Source: Lobosporangium transversale
Taxonomy: Eukaryota; Mortierellomycota; Mortierellomycetes; Mortierellales; Mortierellaceae
Direction: 5' to 3'
DNA length: 64,000 nucleotides
Assembly: GCF_002105155.1 (NCBI RefSeq)
Contig: NW_019028980.1
Coordinates: 310,001 to 374,000, forward strand
The notes beneath the pieces are model-generated. The model did no database searches, was not told the DNA's origin, and saw only the letters and a list, made by a program, of their open reading frames with translations. The stretch's first letter is position 1; each line of letters opens with the position of its first letter. Positions 48,237-59,986 of the stretch are shown here, piece after piece. The translations under genes were made by a program, and so were the position numbers.

Positions 48237-50773
48237 ATGGGTGCCAACATATCAGGCGATGACTTTGAGGCAAATGACAAGGAAGTCTTTCAGTCTTACA
48301 GGATCCCTCCCAAAGCATATAAGAAAAAGGGTAGCACAAGCAATGCTAACAAGAGCGGGAGCGACTCTTCAGTACCCGTTTCACCAACTTCAGTAGAATT
48401 CAACACTTTGCCATCCAGCTGGGATGGACTACAACAGCATAAACAAATATACAGGGCTGTATCTGTGTCATCGGCTCTTAGTAAACCACGTAAAGATCGT
48501 CCAATCTCTCATCCACCTTCTATTCTCTCCAGAAGTTCGTCAACATCCTCCCTTAATCTGTCGATCGTAAATGCTGCTGTAGCAGCATCTTCCATGTCCT
48601 CTTTATACCCATATTCAGGAGGCATAATGAGTGCACCGCTACCCATGATGCTTGGTGGCCTAAGCGTAAGCCCTAGGGCTAGCACGGCATCAGAGTCGAG
48701 AATAAACAGTGGAGACTCTACTGGGTCCGATACCTATGTTCCAGTACACTCAATAGGATCTGGCCTAGGTTGCGCAACATTTGTCAATGGAAAATGGGTC
48801 GAGATGGAGCTTCACAGTAACCATTCAGCTCAAAACATCGCCACTCCTCTATATCTACATGGCAACTACACTGTACAAGATTTTATATCATATCAACAGC
48901 AGCAGCAACAACAATTCCTTGAGCAGCAACAATTTGAGTACCAACAAATGCTAATTCTTCAACAACAGCAACAACAGCAGCTGAAACAACACCTGCATCA
49001 GCAGCACCATCAACACTTTCTCCAGCAGAACCAACACCAACAACAACAATACACTTCAACTGTATCTCGGCTATCTCAGGATGATTTATCTTCACAAGTT
49101 ACTGGAGTGGTTTTACAAACTAAAACATGGCGACCAGTTCGACACCCAGACCGAGCTGTTAACAACAATAGCAGTCATAACCGTGATGCCAGTCAATCTA
49201 TTACCGCCCCTTCCGCTTCTTCAGCTTCCTCTCTTCAGCGTCAAGCAAATATTAGTGGACCGCTAGTCTCTACAGGACTACAGAATCTGCCACACTCCCA
49301 AGTGGCGTTGGCAAACCAATCGATGCAGTGCAATGGCGCCACGCCTCCAGAATCGTCCGTTTCCAATTACAACGGGGCAATGTCCTCTTATTCTAGCACG
49401 GGGTCACATTATGCTAACATGCTGGCTATGACCAACGTGTCTCCATACTCTTCTTCTTCTTCACTGTCAAACTTGGGAGTAGGAAGAGTAACAGAATCGG
49501 ACTTCAAATCCATTTCGCAGCAAAATAGCAGCCACATCTTCCCCAGTGCGTCTCCTCTAGCGACCTCTACGTCGGAAGCAATAGCGCCATCATCGACAAG
49601 TCCCAAGTCCAACAAACTAGGGTTTACACTAGGTCAGTTGGCTTCAAAGATTTTGCCGTCTAGACGTCTTCTTAGGGGACGTGAGTATCATCCAGATAAA
49701 ACCTTGCCATACCTCCTACCATGCGATGAGCAGGAGAGCGAAAGGTATAGCTTGATTGCATGTAAACCATTGAGCTAGTTGTGTTGAATCAATCTATGCG
49801 CTAATTTATTGCGCGGTTTTCCCTATCTATACATATGACTGGATGTTTACGATAGGTTGCTATTACAGCACTATGTGATTCGGTATGCTCTTGGATCAAA
49901 CGTAATTGCTCCCATCGACACGTCGGTTACTGGTCAAGTCCTTGATTGTGGTTGCGGCCCAGGCACTTGGGTTATGGTATGTTGCTTCAACATCGTTTTG
50001 TTTAACAATGCAAGCACCATTTAGTCGCCAGGTATGAGAAAGACTTTTTTCATTAATCATAACAATAACAATTTTACTCTCTTTTTTAGGAAATGGCAAC
50101 TGAGTATGAGAATCTCGATTTTTATGGCTTCGACATTTCGCCAATGTATCCTTCAGCAATTCACCCTAAGAATGCCCATTTTTCAATGGGAAATATCCTT
50201 GACCCTGAGATTCCTTTTTGCTCAGACTCTTTTGTATTAGTACATCAACGCAACATGCTTTTAGGCCTCACTCAGGACGCTTGGCCTGGAGTTGTGCAAG
50301 ACATGTACAGATGTGTCCTTCCCGGTGGGCAAGGATGGCTCCAACTTTCTGAGGTGGACCCTATCTGGTCTCGCCCAGGCCCTGTCTCGAGGTCGTTTCT
50401 GACAATGCTAAATGAAACTGCTCAGAACCGGAATGTTGATGTACATCTTCCTCAGAGGCTGGACCAGGTCCTTAAAAGCGTCGGCTGTGAAAATGTAAAG
50501 ATGATAATGGTTGAGATCCCAATAGGACCCTGGGGAGGGAAAATCGGCATTTTATGGCGTGATGTCTTGAAGGCAGAGATGGAAGCACTCAAGCCTGTAG
50601 TCTTACAAGCAGAATTAGAAAATGCTATCGCACGTGGCCAAGATATTGCGGTCTCTGGAGCCGAGATGACCACAGGTGAAGAATGGGACGAAATGATGAC
50701 TCAAGTGTGGGCTGAGATGGATCATTACCATACATTCTCTAGAGTTTATCTTGCATACGGCCAAAAACCATGA
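48237..50773 (+). CDS. SAM-dependent methyltransferase with long Ser/Gln-rich N-terminus and N-myristoylation motif
   Basis: Exons 48237-49744, 49856-49976 and 50090-50773 sum to 2313 nt (770 residues). Residues 1-495 are low complexity: Ser-rich segments and polyglutamine (about 219-265). The C-terminal third is a class I methyltransferase. LQHYVIRYALGSNVIAP leads to motif I VLDCGCGPGTWVM (near 533-545), then EMATEYENLDFYGFDISPMY, FVLVHQRNMLLGLT and VLPGGQGWLQLSEVD. These motifs bind S-adenosylmethionine; the methyl acceptor is unknown. Similar fungal proteins carry a variable N-terminus before this domain. The start MGANISGD fits the N-myristoylation rule (Gly2, Ser6), so membrane attachment is possible. 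The acceptor before exon 3 follows a T run (TTTTTTAG). Confidence 0.85.
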
Positions 50774-51621
50774 TTAGTTCGTAACTCTGTTACATAAACA
50801 TGTATCATCCTCGAACAGCTAATGTTACATTGTGGTGCGTTGCCCTGTTTTTCTTAACATGCGCTTCTTTTTGTGCAATCATGACATCGATGTGCATTGT
50901 TTGTTTTGAAATATGAAAATGATGGCGCCTGCTGGTGTTGATTGTGTCTGTTACTTGTCTGTTCTTTGTCGTACCAATCTGTCTGTCTAGATTTGTTCGA
51001 CCAGGGGGAAATCAATTTAAAAATAGTTTTCCTGCACTGCAGATCCTTTTTTTTTTATTTTTTTTATTTATCCCGTCGTTTGAGGGAAGGTCGCATTCGC
51101 CAAAGCAAGCGGTCAAGAGAATTGGATTCTTCTATAGTACTGCATTTACTGCATATCGGCATCTTTACACAGATGTACTCTAATTCTGGTCAGCTGGGAG
51201 GAGAGCCACACCTGTCTGCATTGTATGCATCTGAAGGGACCAAAGACATGAGGTAGCCTTTTCTTTTCTTTTTTTTCTTTGTTTGAAAGAAACAAAATCA
51301 GGCAGAATGACCTGGCCTATTTTATAAATGGATATTTACCTTTTGTCCAAGCACACAACTCTGGCACGTTGTCCGAGTGCTCTTTAATTATATGTTTCTG
51401 ATGAATTCTCACATCACTCCTCTCTCTCCTCTTCAACTCCCTAACCTCTCCACTTACTCTCACCCGTATCCCCACTCCTATAGCATTTACCATCCGCCTC
51501 CCTTTTTCTTTCCCTTCTCTCCTTTTTTACCTATTAGTTAATATCATATTTATTGTCTACTAGACTTCATATCTTTCATTGTGATAAGATTTAATTTGAC
51601 CATTACATTGTGTTCATTGCA
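50774..51621. promoter_or_regulatory. Intergenic with CT-rich promoter segment
   Basis: 3' flank of the methyltransferase gene and promoter of the next plus-strand gene. The stretch 51410-51545 is strongly pyrimidine-rich, as before other plus-strand starts here. Short open frames near 50935-51256 have no motif. Confidence 0.45.
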
Positions 51622-54600
51622 ATGCACCCCATATCGGCTACAGTTACCAACGATGGTTCGCTTGCCATTACTGTCGCTGCTATAGACTTAAACCCACCAC
51701 ATGAGGTACTTATTCATACAACTAGGCCACAATGATAAAACTTTCCATTCCCGCCAGTTTTATTATTACTGTTTGAAACAAAATTTTGAAAAATAGTATG
51801 GCACTAAAAGATTAAATATCACATATTCGAATAGACCCTGACCGAGGCTGTTTCTGCAGGTGTTGCAGAGTCTGTTGATGACGAGCAACCGGAAAAGACT
51901 GCCAGCATAACTACCTCTACAACTGCAACAACAAATACAACCTCTAATTCTGGAAATAGAGTAACAAACACCGATGAAGCAGGAGCGGAGGAGGCATCCG
52001 TGCATCAAGAACCACACGACGCTATCGTATTTTATATGAATAATAGCCCAAAACAACATAGTACATCGTCCAAGAATAGTGAACTCATTGGTGATGATGA
52101 CGATGACTTCGATATGGAGGAACATGGCCATGATCACACAACAATTCGTGGAGCTGACAATAGCACATTTAAGAAAAGCAATGAGTCGCTGGCGACCGTT
52201 GCTGAGAGCACTATCGAAAAGATTGTTGGGATGGCCATGGCAGTACCAGATGCATTACTTTCTCCAAATGAGCAAGAGATGGACCCTCATGAGGTCATAG
52301 AGACTGAGGTTTTTTTGGACGACAATTATGGTGGTAATGGTGACCTGAGAGTAACATCAAGCGATGCAAGCGATGCCAGCTCCAATGTCATTACATCAAC
52401 ACTGACATCATCATCATCCTCATCCTCAGAATTGTCATCCTCATCCTCAGAATTGTCATCCACATCTACGTCCGTCTCATCATCTTCTTTATCTTCGTCC
52501 TCTACACTCGCAGACTCTTCTTCTCGTCGCCCTTCTGAGATTGGCACATCCAAGGATATTCTCACGGAGGGACAGGCATTTGCTTATGTGGGACTCTGTC
52601 TCGTAACAGCCAACACTCTCTTCCTGGCTCTTGAAGGAACTGAAGCTGCTCATGCCAAGGAAAGCCTCGAGAGCTTTGTTTCCAAACTCATTTATCGTCT
52701 ATACAAGCACTTGGACATTGATGCAGACAGTAGGTTTCTGGAATGTTTAGATGGTTAATACTTGATATTCCAGTAATATTCTTTTCGGAGCATTCTAAAC
52801 ATCAAATCATATCACATCGTGTTCATATCAAATAATCAAATAATGCTCTCCTCTCTTTGTTTACTCTTCTCTTTTCATACTCATATCGTACACTATTCCT
52901 CTGGCTATTAACCTTTTTTTGGGCGATCCTATCATGAAATTGGCTAACAAAAATTTATTGTAACGCTTCCTAACCAATAGCACAGCGAACAATTGCACAG
53001 TTGCCTCAAATGATGATCCAGCCCCAAGATCTTCTCGAGTCATTTGTTGCAGACGGAACGCAGCGCGTAGTGTCCTCACAGCAGGTGGATCAAACTAATG
53101 TTTCACTCAATGGATCCTCACCTGCCTCTTCTCAACATTCTCGACAGCCCTCGATTACAAGCCTAAGCAGTCTTAACAGTATCCAGCAGCAGCCACCATC
53201 GCCATCTTTACCATCAGAGAATGACCCGATCTGGGAGAATAGCAAGCCTCACAATACTTCACCACTCTCACCTTCCTCCGATAGTACCTTTTCTAATAAT
53301 ACCTCCCCTGTTGAAGCCTCTATGGGTGAGTCTAGCAAATCGGAGATTGATGGAGAGAAAGAGGAGGCAACATCGCCCACGACAACTTCAGCAAGTCGTC
53401 CCCCGATTCGCCATTATGACACTCCAAATGGCTTTAGACTGTCTATTGGCAGTCAAAAAGCCATTACTGTGGACTTGCGTTGGACATTAATTGCAGATCT
53501 CTTTTTGATCTCTATCTCGGACTCTATCTATGATGCCCGTGCTCGGGTGTTGCTCAAGGCAGTCGGGACTCATCTTGGACTTGAATGGGACGAAATCGTT
53601 TTATTTGAAAAAGGAATCATGAAGCAATTACAAACCACAGCCAGCGACGGTCTTTTGAAGCCAGATACGAAATCCAGGAACAATGAGATTCGTAAAAAGA
53701 GGATGATCATGATGGGATTAGCAACAGTGGGTGGTGGGCTTGTCTTGGGACTTTCAGCTGGTTTGTTCGCTCCTGTCATTGGTGCAGGTATTGGTGCAGT
53801 CATGGCAGGGGCACATATCACAGGAGCCACAGCAACAGCAGCCTCCGCATTCCTCGCTGGCAGTGGTGGCGTCGCTGTTATTACGAGCGGGGCTGCAGTG
53901 ACGGGATCTGGACTTGCAATGAAGAAGATGGCTAGGCGAACTGCAGGCATTGACCGATTTGAGTTCCTGGCCCTCCATGATAACAAAAGAGTCAATGTAA
54001 TTTTGACGATCTCTGGCTGGTTAGATATTGGTGAAGAGGATGCATCATTACCTTTTTCAACCCTTGATCCGATCAATGGGGATCACTTTGCGCTTCTGTG
54101 GGAACCAGATATGTTGATGCAATGTAAGTTTTTTTTTTATAATTTTTAAACTCTCCATACTTCAAGAAGGCTCATGTTGAAGCAAATTATGAATGGTGTG
54201 CTAACTGGATTTGTTTTGCTCTATTCATGACAATGTCCCCCACTCCCTCCCCCCCCCCCAAAAAAAAAAAAAAAAAAAAAAAAGTGGGAAATGCTTTAAG
54301 TTTGCTGGCAACTGAGGTTATTACCCTAACGGCACAAGAGATTCTAAAGCATACTCTTCTCTCAGCTTTACTATCGGCTTTGGCCTGGCCTATGGCTTTA
54401 ACCCGCCTTGGATATCTCATCGATAACCCATGGAGTATTGCGTTGGATCGCGCCAAGCTAGCTGGACTCGTCTTGGCGGATTCTCTTCTAATGCGATCTT
54501 ATCTGGGTTTCCGCCCAGTGACTCTTGTAAGGAAAATTCATAGACAAAATCCATCCACTTTAACCTTTCACGATTGCAAAGTGACTTCATCAGACACCCG

Positions 54601-55325
54601 ACCCCCATATTTATGTCCCTATTTTATTTCAAACTTTATAGGTTGGGTACAGTCTTGGTGCGCGTGTCATATTTTACTGCTTGATGGAGCTTGGACGGCT
54701 GGATGCATTTGGAATTGTGGAAAACGCGTATCTCTTTGGAGCGCCAATCACAGCATCCGAGACGCAGTGGCGTCAGGCCCGTAGTGCAGTAGCAGGCGAG
54801 TTTGTGAATGGCTATCTCCGGAATGACTGGGTCCTAGGATTCTTATTCCGCGCGACAACAGGAGGGTTGGGCACAGTTGCTGGTCTTAGACCAATCAAAA
54901 ATGTTCCAGGATTGAACAATATGGATCTCACGTCGCATGTGGAAGGCCATCTAGACTACCGTGTAAAGGTTCCATTGTTAATGAAGCTAATAGGTCTCAA
55001 GGTTACTTCGGAGTCATTCTTGGACAAGGAAGAGGCTATTCTCCATCAACGCTCACTTAAGATCAATCCTAGCGAGAAATTAAGAGCACCCAAACCATTG
55101 ATGCCATCCAAGGCTGAGCTGGCAAAGTCGGAGGCGTTGACTGAGAATGAAAAGATACAACTTGAGATTGCGTTCCGAAGACCAGCTCCCAAAGCCAAAG
55201 TACCTAATCTGGATGAACTCAAAGGTCTGACCCCTGAGGAGAAGGAGGCATTACGCGAAGTTCTTATGAATGCTGCCGCACAAGGAGGAGATGTATCCTC
55301 ACCTCTGAGCTCGCACTCCAAGTAG
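51622..55325 (+). CDS. DUF726-family membrane protein, TMCO4 / yeast Mil1-like
   Basis: Exons 51622-51705, 51835-52729, 52981-54123, 54285-54526 and 54642-55325 sum to 2964 nt (987 residues). The N-terminal 400 residues are Ser/Thr-rich, with a long serine cluster around 52405-52530. The family core starts near residue 520 (RIMMMGLATV-like GLATVGGGLVLGLSAGLFAP), continuing in a Gly/Ala-rich hydrophobic stretch to 600 that forms membrane helices. It then has FEFLALHDNKRVNVILTISG, HFALLWEPDMLMQ, LTAQEILKHTLL and, after the last splice, VGYSLGARVIFYCLMEL, a GxSxG lipase-like elbow, then FGIVENAYLFGAP. This is the alpha/beta-hydrolase plan of TMCO4 and yeast Mil1 (YFL034W). Mil1 is linked to clathrin adaptor AP-1. 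Whether it hydrolyses lipids is not known. The intron at 54124-54284 ends in a C10-A24 tract. Confidence 0.87.
54250..54284. repeat. C-run followed by A-run at the end of an intron
   Basis: About 10 C followed by 24 A in the intron before the fourth exon of the TMCO4-like gene; the acceptor AG directly follows the A-run, without a normal pyrimidine tract. Confidence 0.75.
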
Positions 55326-55508
55326 AAGTGATTTATCAAAGATATATTTGTAATTATTAGAAATACTGTAACATTTCATTCAATAAACTAGAAGTTAGCG
55401 GCTCGTTTTTGATCAACTTTTTAAATTGCCTTCTCAAAAAGGGTTTTTTATATTTCATATTCCGATCGAATCTGACAAGCTCTAGTCTCCAGCATTTGAC
55501 CATCCACC

Positions 55509-56003
55509 ATGACAAGCTATCCTCTTGTGGAGATAGTGGTTGAGGACAGCTTGGCCACAATCACTCAGGGCGCCAAATGGGTGTTGTCGACATTACAATT
55601 GCCAGGAATAGTTGAGCAATATCTAACGCCGTTGATACGCTTTTTCTATCGCAAATACATGGAGTCACCGTGGTTCGTCCGCATGAGCATGTTGGGTTGT
55701 GGGATACTGAGTATCCTTCCTGCTACATGCTTTTTTGGAAGCCTATTGATGGCTGACCTGGGCTTTTTTATCATAAGTGGGAGTGTTCTGATGATGATGC
55801 AGGCAAGTGTATTGAAGTAATTGTTCCTTGTCTCAGTCTGAAGCATTTTAAAAGTACAGACTGGTTAACTATCTCGACAGATATGCTTGATAGGGCTCGT
55901 CGTTCCGATACTTGCCCTTACAATGATTACCGCTCTTGTCCTTTTAAGCATTCTTGGCATGGCAGTGATTATATTGAATCGTTCCATCAAATACATTCCA
56001 TAG
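55509..56003 (+). CDS. Small multi-span membrane protein, promethin-like (lipid-droplet assembly)
   Basis: Exons 55509-55802 and 55881-56003 sum to 417 nt (138 residues). The donor is GCAAGT, so this would be a GC-AG intron; it keeps phase 0 and joins two hydrophobic stretches. A GTGTAT donor two bases later in another phase would give a polar, unlikely tail. After a short amphipathic N-terminus (TITQGAKWVLSTLQLPG), a SPWFVRMSMLGCGILSILPA segment starts four hydrophobic segments up to LNRSIKYIP. The spacing and SxxPxxxF start resemble promethin/LDAF1 and yeast Ldo proteins, which sit at ER-lipid droplet contacts with seipin. Similarity is weak; small membrane proteins of other types cannot be ruled out. 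Confidence 0.6.
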
Positions 56004-56254
56004 TACACATTATCCCATTCATCTTCATTCTTGCCAGCCTAAATTATAGTTAAACTATTCAGTTTAGCCCCATTTGCTCGCACTGCCATTTTTTTTTTTT
56101 TTTTTTTTTTTTTTGGCTGGACACGAACACGCAAGCAATGTCGTGTGAATAAGGAATTTGAGAGCAAGTGACCCGAATAAGGTCATTGTGTCGTCTTTTT
56201 TTGTGTTCTTCATTCTTCTTTCCAAATTATCACTTCCATCTTTTTAAAAAAAGT

Positions 56255-56641
56255 ATGGCCTACAACTATCAGCAGCAACAGCCCTATGGCCAACAGCAGG
56301 GATATAATCAGTACGGTCAGCAGGGTTACCAGCAGCCCCCAGGTATGTCATTATGAGAGATACAGAATCGTTGAAATGACTACTCTTCCTTCCTCCTCTA
56401 CTTTTCTCTCTTGGGACGCGGCATAAGTACAGCAAAAATAACAAACTCAACGCAATGAGGCACATAAAAAAAAAAAAAAAAAATTGGAGTGGGATACAAT
56501 CAATTCAATCATCATCCACAAATCCGATGTCTACTGGTCAGACATCACGAAATGAGAGGTCGTGCCTTTGATTTGTAGGCAAGGAATATGGAAAATCCTT
56601 GATCCCTCTTACTAGAAACTGTTTTACCTTTTATTCCCACC

Positions 56642-56672
<31 letters not shown>

Positions 56673-57749
56673 TCCTTCAATGAACAAGCTCCTCCTGCGA
56701 CTCCTGAGGCCAGCTTGAGATACTGGTTTGATGCCGTTGATTCTGATCGCTCTGGTCAATTGAGTACTGAAGAGTTGCAGCGAGCTCTTATTAACGGTGA
56801 GTACTTTAGGGTTTGAGCATTTTCTACTTTTCAATGGATAGTAACCATTATCATTCAAGTGCCAGGACAAAGGCTGACATTCCTTTTTTTTTTCCTTTAC
56901 ATTGCTAGGTGACTGGAGCCCATTCAACATCGAGACAGTCCGTTTGATGATGAATATGTTTGATACTGGTAATCATCTTTACTAGGTTTATATAACCATG
57001 ACATGTGTCGTGTAATCGAAAAAGGAATCAGAAAGTACGAATGCTCATCAATTGAAATCGCCTATTCTCTTCTTTTTTTCTGTAGACAACTCGGGTCTTA
57101 TCACCTTCCCTGAGTTTGCAGGTCTCTGGAAATACATTGAGGACTGGCGCACATGCTTCCGTGCCTTTGACCGGGATGGCAGCGGCTTCATTGATTTCAA
57201 CGAGCTCAAGACAGCTATGCATTCGTTTGGCTACAATCTATCCGACCACTTTTTACAATTGATCATCAAGAAATATGATAAGAGAGGTAGGTTCTAAGCC
57301 GTATAAAAAAAAAAAAAAAAAGAGCGGGCTGGGATTATTGTTTATGTGCATAACTCCCTCTCTCCTCTTAATTATGAGAGAGGAAATAGAGGGAGGAGGA
57401 AAAAGATGAAAAAACTTTATGGAAATGGACTCCTGATACTGATGCCTTTTAGGCAAAAAACCTGAAGGTCGCGGCGATGTGTCCTTCGATAACTTTGTCC
57501 AGATTGCGGTCACTGTCAAGAGTCTTACGGATGCTTTCAAGAGAATTGATCGGGAGGGTAAAGGATACGCCACTATTGGGTACGAGCAGGTCAGTATCAA
57601 GTCGTCTATATTACCATGCTGAATTATCTTGATCGTCCGATGCTTTTAGTACGCTCCCATTCTCACATTCTTCCTATACATTTTCATGTTGCTTTCTGCA
57701 ATCCATCGGATCTACACAGTTCTTGGAGCTCGTCGTCAACAACCGTTAA
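56255..57749 (+). CDS. Penta-EF-hand calcium-binding protein (Pef1/ALG-2 family)
   Basis: Six exons (56255-56342, 56689-56796, 56909-56968, 57086-57286, 57453-57589, 57720-57749) sum to 624 nt (207 residues). The N-terminus is a Gln/Gly/Tyr-rich tail (YQQQQPYGQQQGYNQYGQQ) as in peflin and yeast Pef1. Five EF-hands follow: DAVDSDRSGQLS, NMFDTDNSGLITF, RAFDRDGSGFIDF, KKYDKRGKKPEGRGDVSF (long loop, probably not binding) and KRIDREGKGYATI. The fifth hand pairs with a partner chain in the family, so a dimer is expected. It binds calcium and in yeast and animals acts at membranes and in ER export. Intron 1 (56343-56688) holds a T tract at 56648-56673. Confidence 0.92.
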
Positions 57750-57963
57750 ACGTGTTAATCCCGTCATTGTCTCTTTGGACTTCAAACTTTTTTTTTCCTT
57801 TTTTGTGAGCTACTCCTAAGGCGAAAGCAAAGCCAAGATTATACATCGCATTGTGATAGTCTTACTCATAATAAAATACAAATAAAATCTATACTGTCAT
57901 CTGCAAGAGATCAGAATAGAACTTCACGACCCTGCGTTTGTTTATTTACATCTCTAGGTACTC

Positions 57964-59368
57964 TTAAGGAGTGACTGAGCATACGTCAATAATAACTTTG
58001 GCATAATAACCGCCTCCAAATAAGCCAACGATGGCCCCGATTATTAAGGTAAATGGGCTAAATGCAGCCGCAATTCCCAAGGCGCCTACTGATTGCATAT
58101 ATGCTACAAATCCACCAGCAGGGACATAACCTCCATAGCAGGCCATGCATGTAGCCGCACATGTTCCAGCATAGATCCCCTCGGCTCCAAATCCAAGCGC
58201 AATAGTCAACAGAAAAAATGCCACTGGCAATGCTACGGCGCCGAAAACAGCTCCAACACATATCCATGAAATTATCTTTCCAATACACGGAGCCCAAATG
58301 CTGACGTTCTCTCCGATCCATGCCCAAGGCGCCGTGAGAGTAGCTTTCACGTCTTCCCAAAATTTGAGAAGAGGAGCGAGTAATCTGTCTATTCTGTCTA
58401 TAGTATCGAGGTCTTCATCATCCTGCTCGTCAGATGGCGGCACTTCTACCTCTAATACATCTGATTCCTCTGATTCCTCTGATTCCTCTGATTCCTCTGA
58501 TTCCTCTGATTCCTCTGATTCCTCTGATACTTCTGATTCCTTCGATGCTCCGCTCAAAATGTCTGTTACAATAGATACAAAAAATGTCGATTTGCCCTCG
58601 ATCAGTTTAGCACCCAAGTCACGCGTAATTGATAGGACAGGAATAGAACTCAAGGGATCATCTTGTTTCCAAGAATGAGGTAAAACTGAGCCTGAGAGTA
58701 GTTGGCCACTTGTGCTATAAAACAAAACAGCCAGGGCTCCAGCCTACAAAAAAAAAAAAAAAAAAAAAAAAGTGAGCCACATTAAACGCTCGATGGGCGT
58801 ATTAAACATCGATGTCCAGCCTTTTTACCTTTTGAGCATATTCAGTCACTGTCCAAAGATCGCAGGCATTACTAGGATCTTGGACAATAGCAATTCTACC
58901 CATAACACTCTGGTGGTCCTCAACATGACATCCATTACGGCCGATGTCTTGGACCTTATGGTCAATCAGAGTAACCGATGGACCTCCATACATTAGACCT
59001 AAAGATTTAGAGTGATTATGCGTCAACAAACGACAGCAACGCCAATAACAAACAATAATAATAATAAAGTGCTACACACATACATACTTTGGAAGTCAAC
59101 ATTGTTGATATAGACCACCTTCTGGTTCCTAACGTCTTGCGTGTCAAGACTCCACAGACGTGGGGCTTTAAGCTCTTGCCAGACAGGAATATCTTGGTTG
59201 CCCACGTTGTTTGTTTCGGAGGTAGATACATCGTCTACTTGAACAAAATACGTTGTAAAAGCTGTAGAGGATATACCAGACTGAAAGCGTCTTTTTTTTT
59301 TTTTTTTTTTTCTTACTGGGAGAACGGGAGTATCGGGACCAAAAAAATAGAAACACAGCGAGCAGTGA
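57964..59368 (-). CDS. PA-domain membrane protein with acidic Ser/Glu repeat (start codon unresolved)
   Basis: Exons 59261-59088, 58998-58829 and 58743-57964 keep phase. A further upstream exon ending at the GTAAGA donor near 59312 also fits phase and encodes hydrophobic LILAFSLWFLSLLAVFLFFW after a basic run. The frame has no in-frame ATG; an ATG near 59480 would be in frame only if an 11-T run had 10 T. So the left part is uncertain. The middle is a protease-associated (PA) domain: GGPSVTLIDHKVQDIGRNGC, GRIAIVQDP, AGALAVLFYSTSGQLLSG. Near residue 200 lies a Glu/Ser repeat (SEE units) over an exact DNA minisatellite. The C-terminal 130 residues are hydrophobic (ICVGAVFGAVALPVAFFLLT and more) and probably form membrane helices. 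No protease domain is present; role unknown. Confidence 0.68.
58456..58545. repeat. 9-bp minisatellite encoding Ser-Glu-Glu repeats
   Basis: About eight tandem copies of the unit GATTCCTCT on the plus strand (about 58462-58533), with degenerate units at the right end. On the coding (minus) strand they give Glu-Glu-Ser repeats in the PA-domain protein. Confidence 0.9.
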
Positions 59369-59665
59369 AAGGAACCAAAGACTAAAGGCCAGGATTAACT
59401 TTCTTCTTCGTCGCCCGCCGTCGCGTTTAAATTTGAAATACAGAGCTTCATGAACAAAAAGAAGAAAAAAAAAAAGTCATTTTAATATCTTTAATTCTTT
59501 TTTTTTTTTTTTTTCTTACATTTAATCAATCGCTTTGGAGATGTCGTTGTACATATTTACTTTCATCCTCTTCGTAATCACGCCACCCTAACAGAATCAG
59601 TCAATTAGCATTTTTTTTTTTTTTTTTTAAAAAAAAGGCATGGTTTTTTAGGCATTGTATTGACA

Positions 59666-59812
59666 ATGAGGATTTGCAGAGTCGATAAAATTTACACAGC
59701 AATTGAATTTTACCAGCCCTACGTGAGTCTAAGAAATCCTCAAAGAAGCCATGTTGTTCTGAAGAGAGCATTTTACGATAGGGATAATCAGATGTGGATG
59801 AAGACTGTCTGA
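59666..59812 (+). CDS. Small open frame, 48 residues, unrecognised
   Basis: ATG 59666 to TGA 59812 reads plausible protein (KIYTAIEFYQPYVSLRN, VVLKRAFYDRDNQMWMKTV). No domain is recognised, and it stands alone between two minus-strand genes. Whether it is expressed is unknown. Confidence 0.2.
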   Translation: MRICRVDKIYTAIEFYQPYVSLRNPQRSHVVLKRAFYDRDNQMWMKTV

Positions 59813-59986
59813 ATGTCTTCCGAGCTTAATAGGATGGGGGTGTATTTTAAGGATAGGGTAAAATTCAAAGGGAAAGGGCAAAGATCAAAGGGAATAAGAG
59901 AGAAGGAGTTAGAGCCATCATTTGTTCAACTTTACTCCAATCCTTCCCGATCAGCACCTTACCGAAGACAGGCACAGACCCCCTAA

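Noticed and set aside
48883-49095. Minus-strand Val/Ala-rich frame
   Set aside because: Antisense of the polyglutamine tract of the methyltransferase gene.
58456-58545. Short regular repeats resembling a CRISPR array
   Set aside because: Units are 9 bp without spacers and lie in a coding exon; it is a minisatellite.
58298-58678. Plus-strand frame rich in Asp-Ser repeats
   Set aside because: It is the antisense reading of the Ser-Glu-Glu minisatellite in the PA-domain gene.
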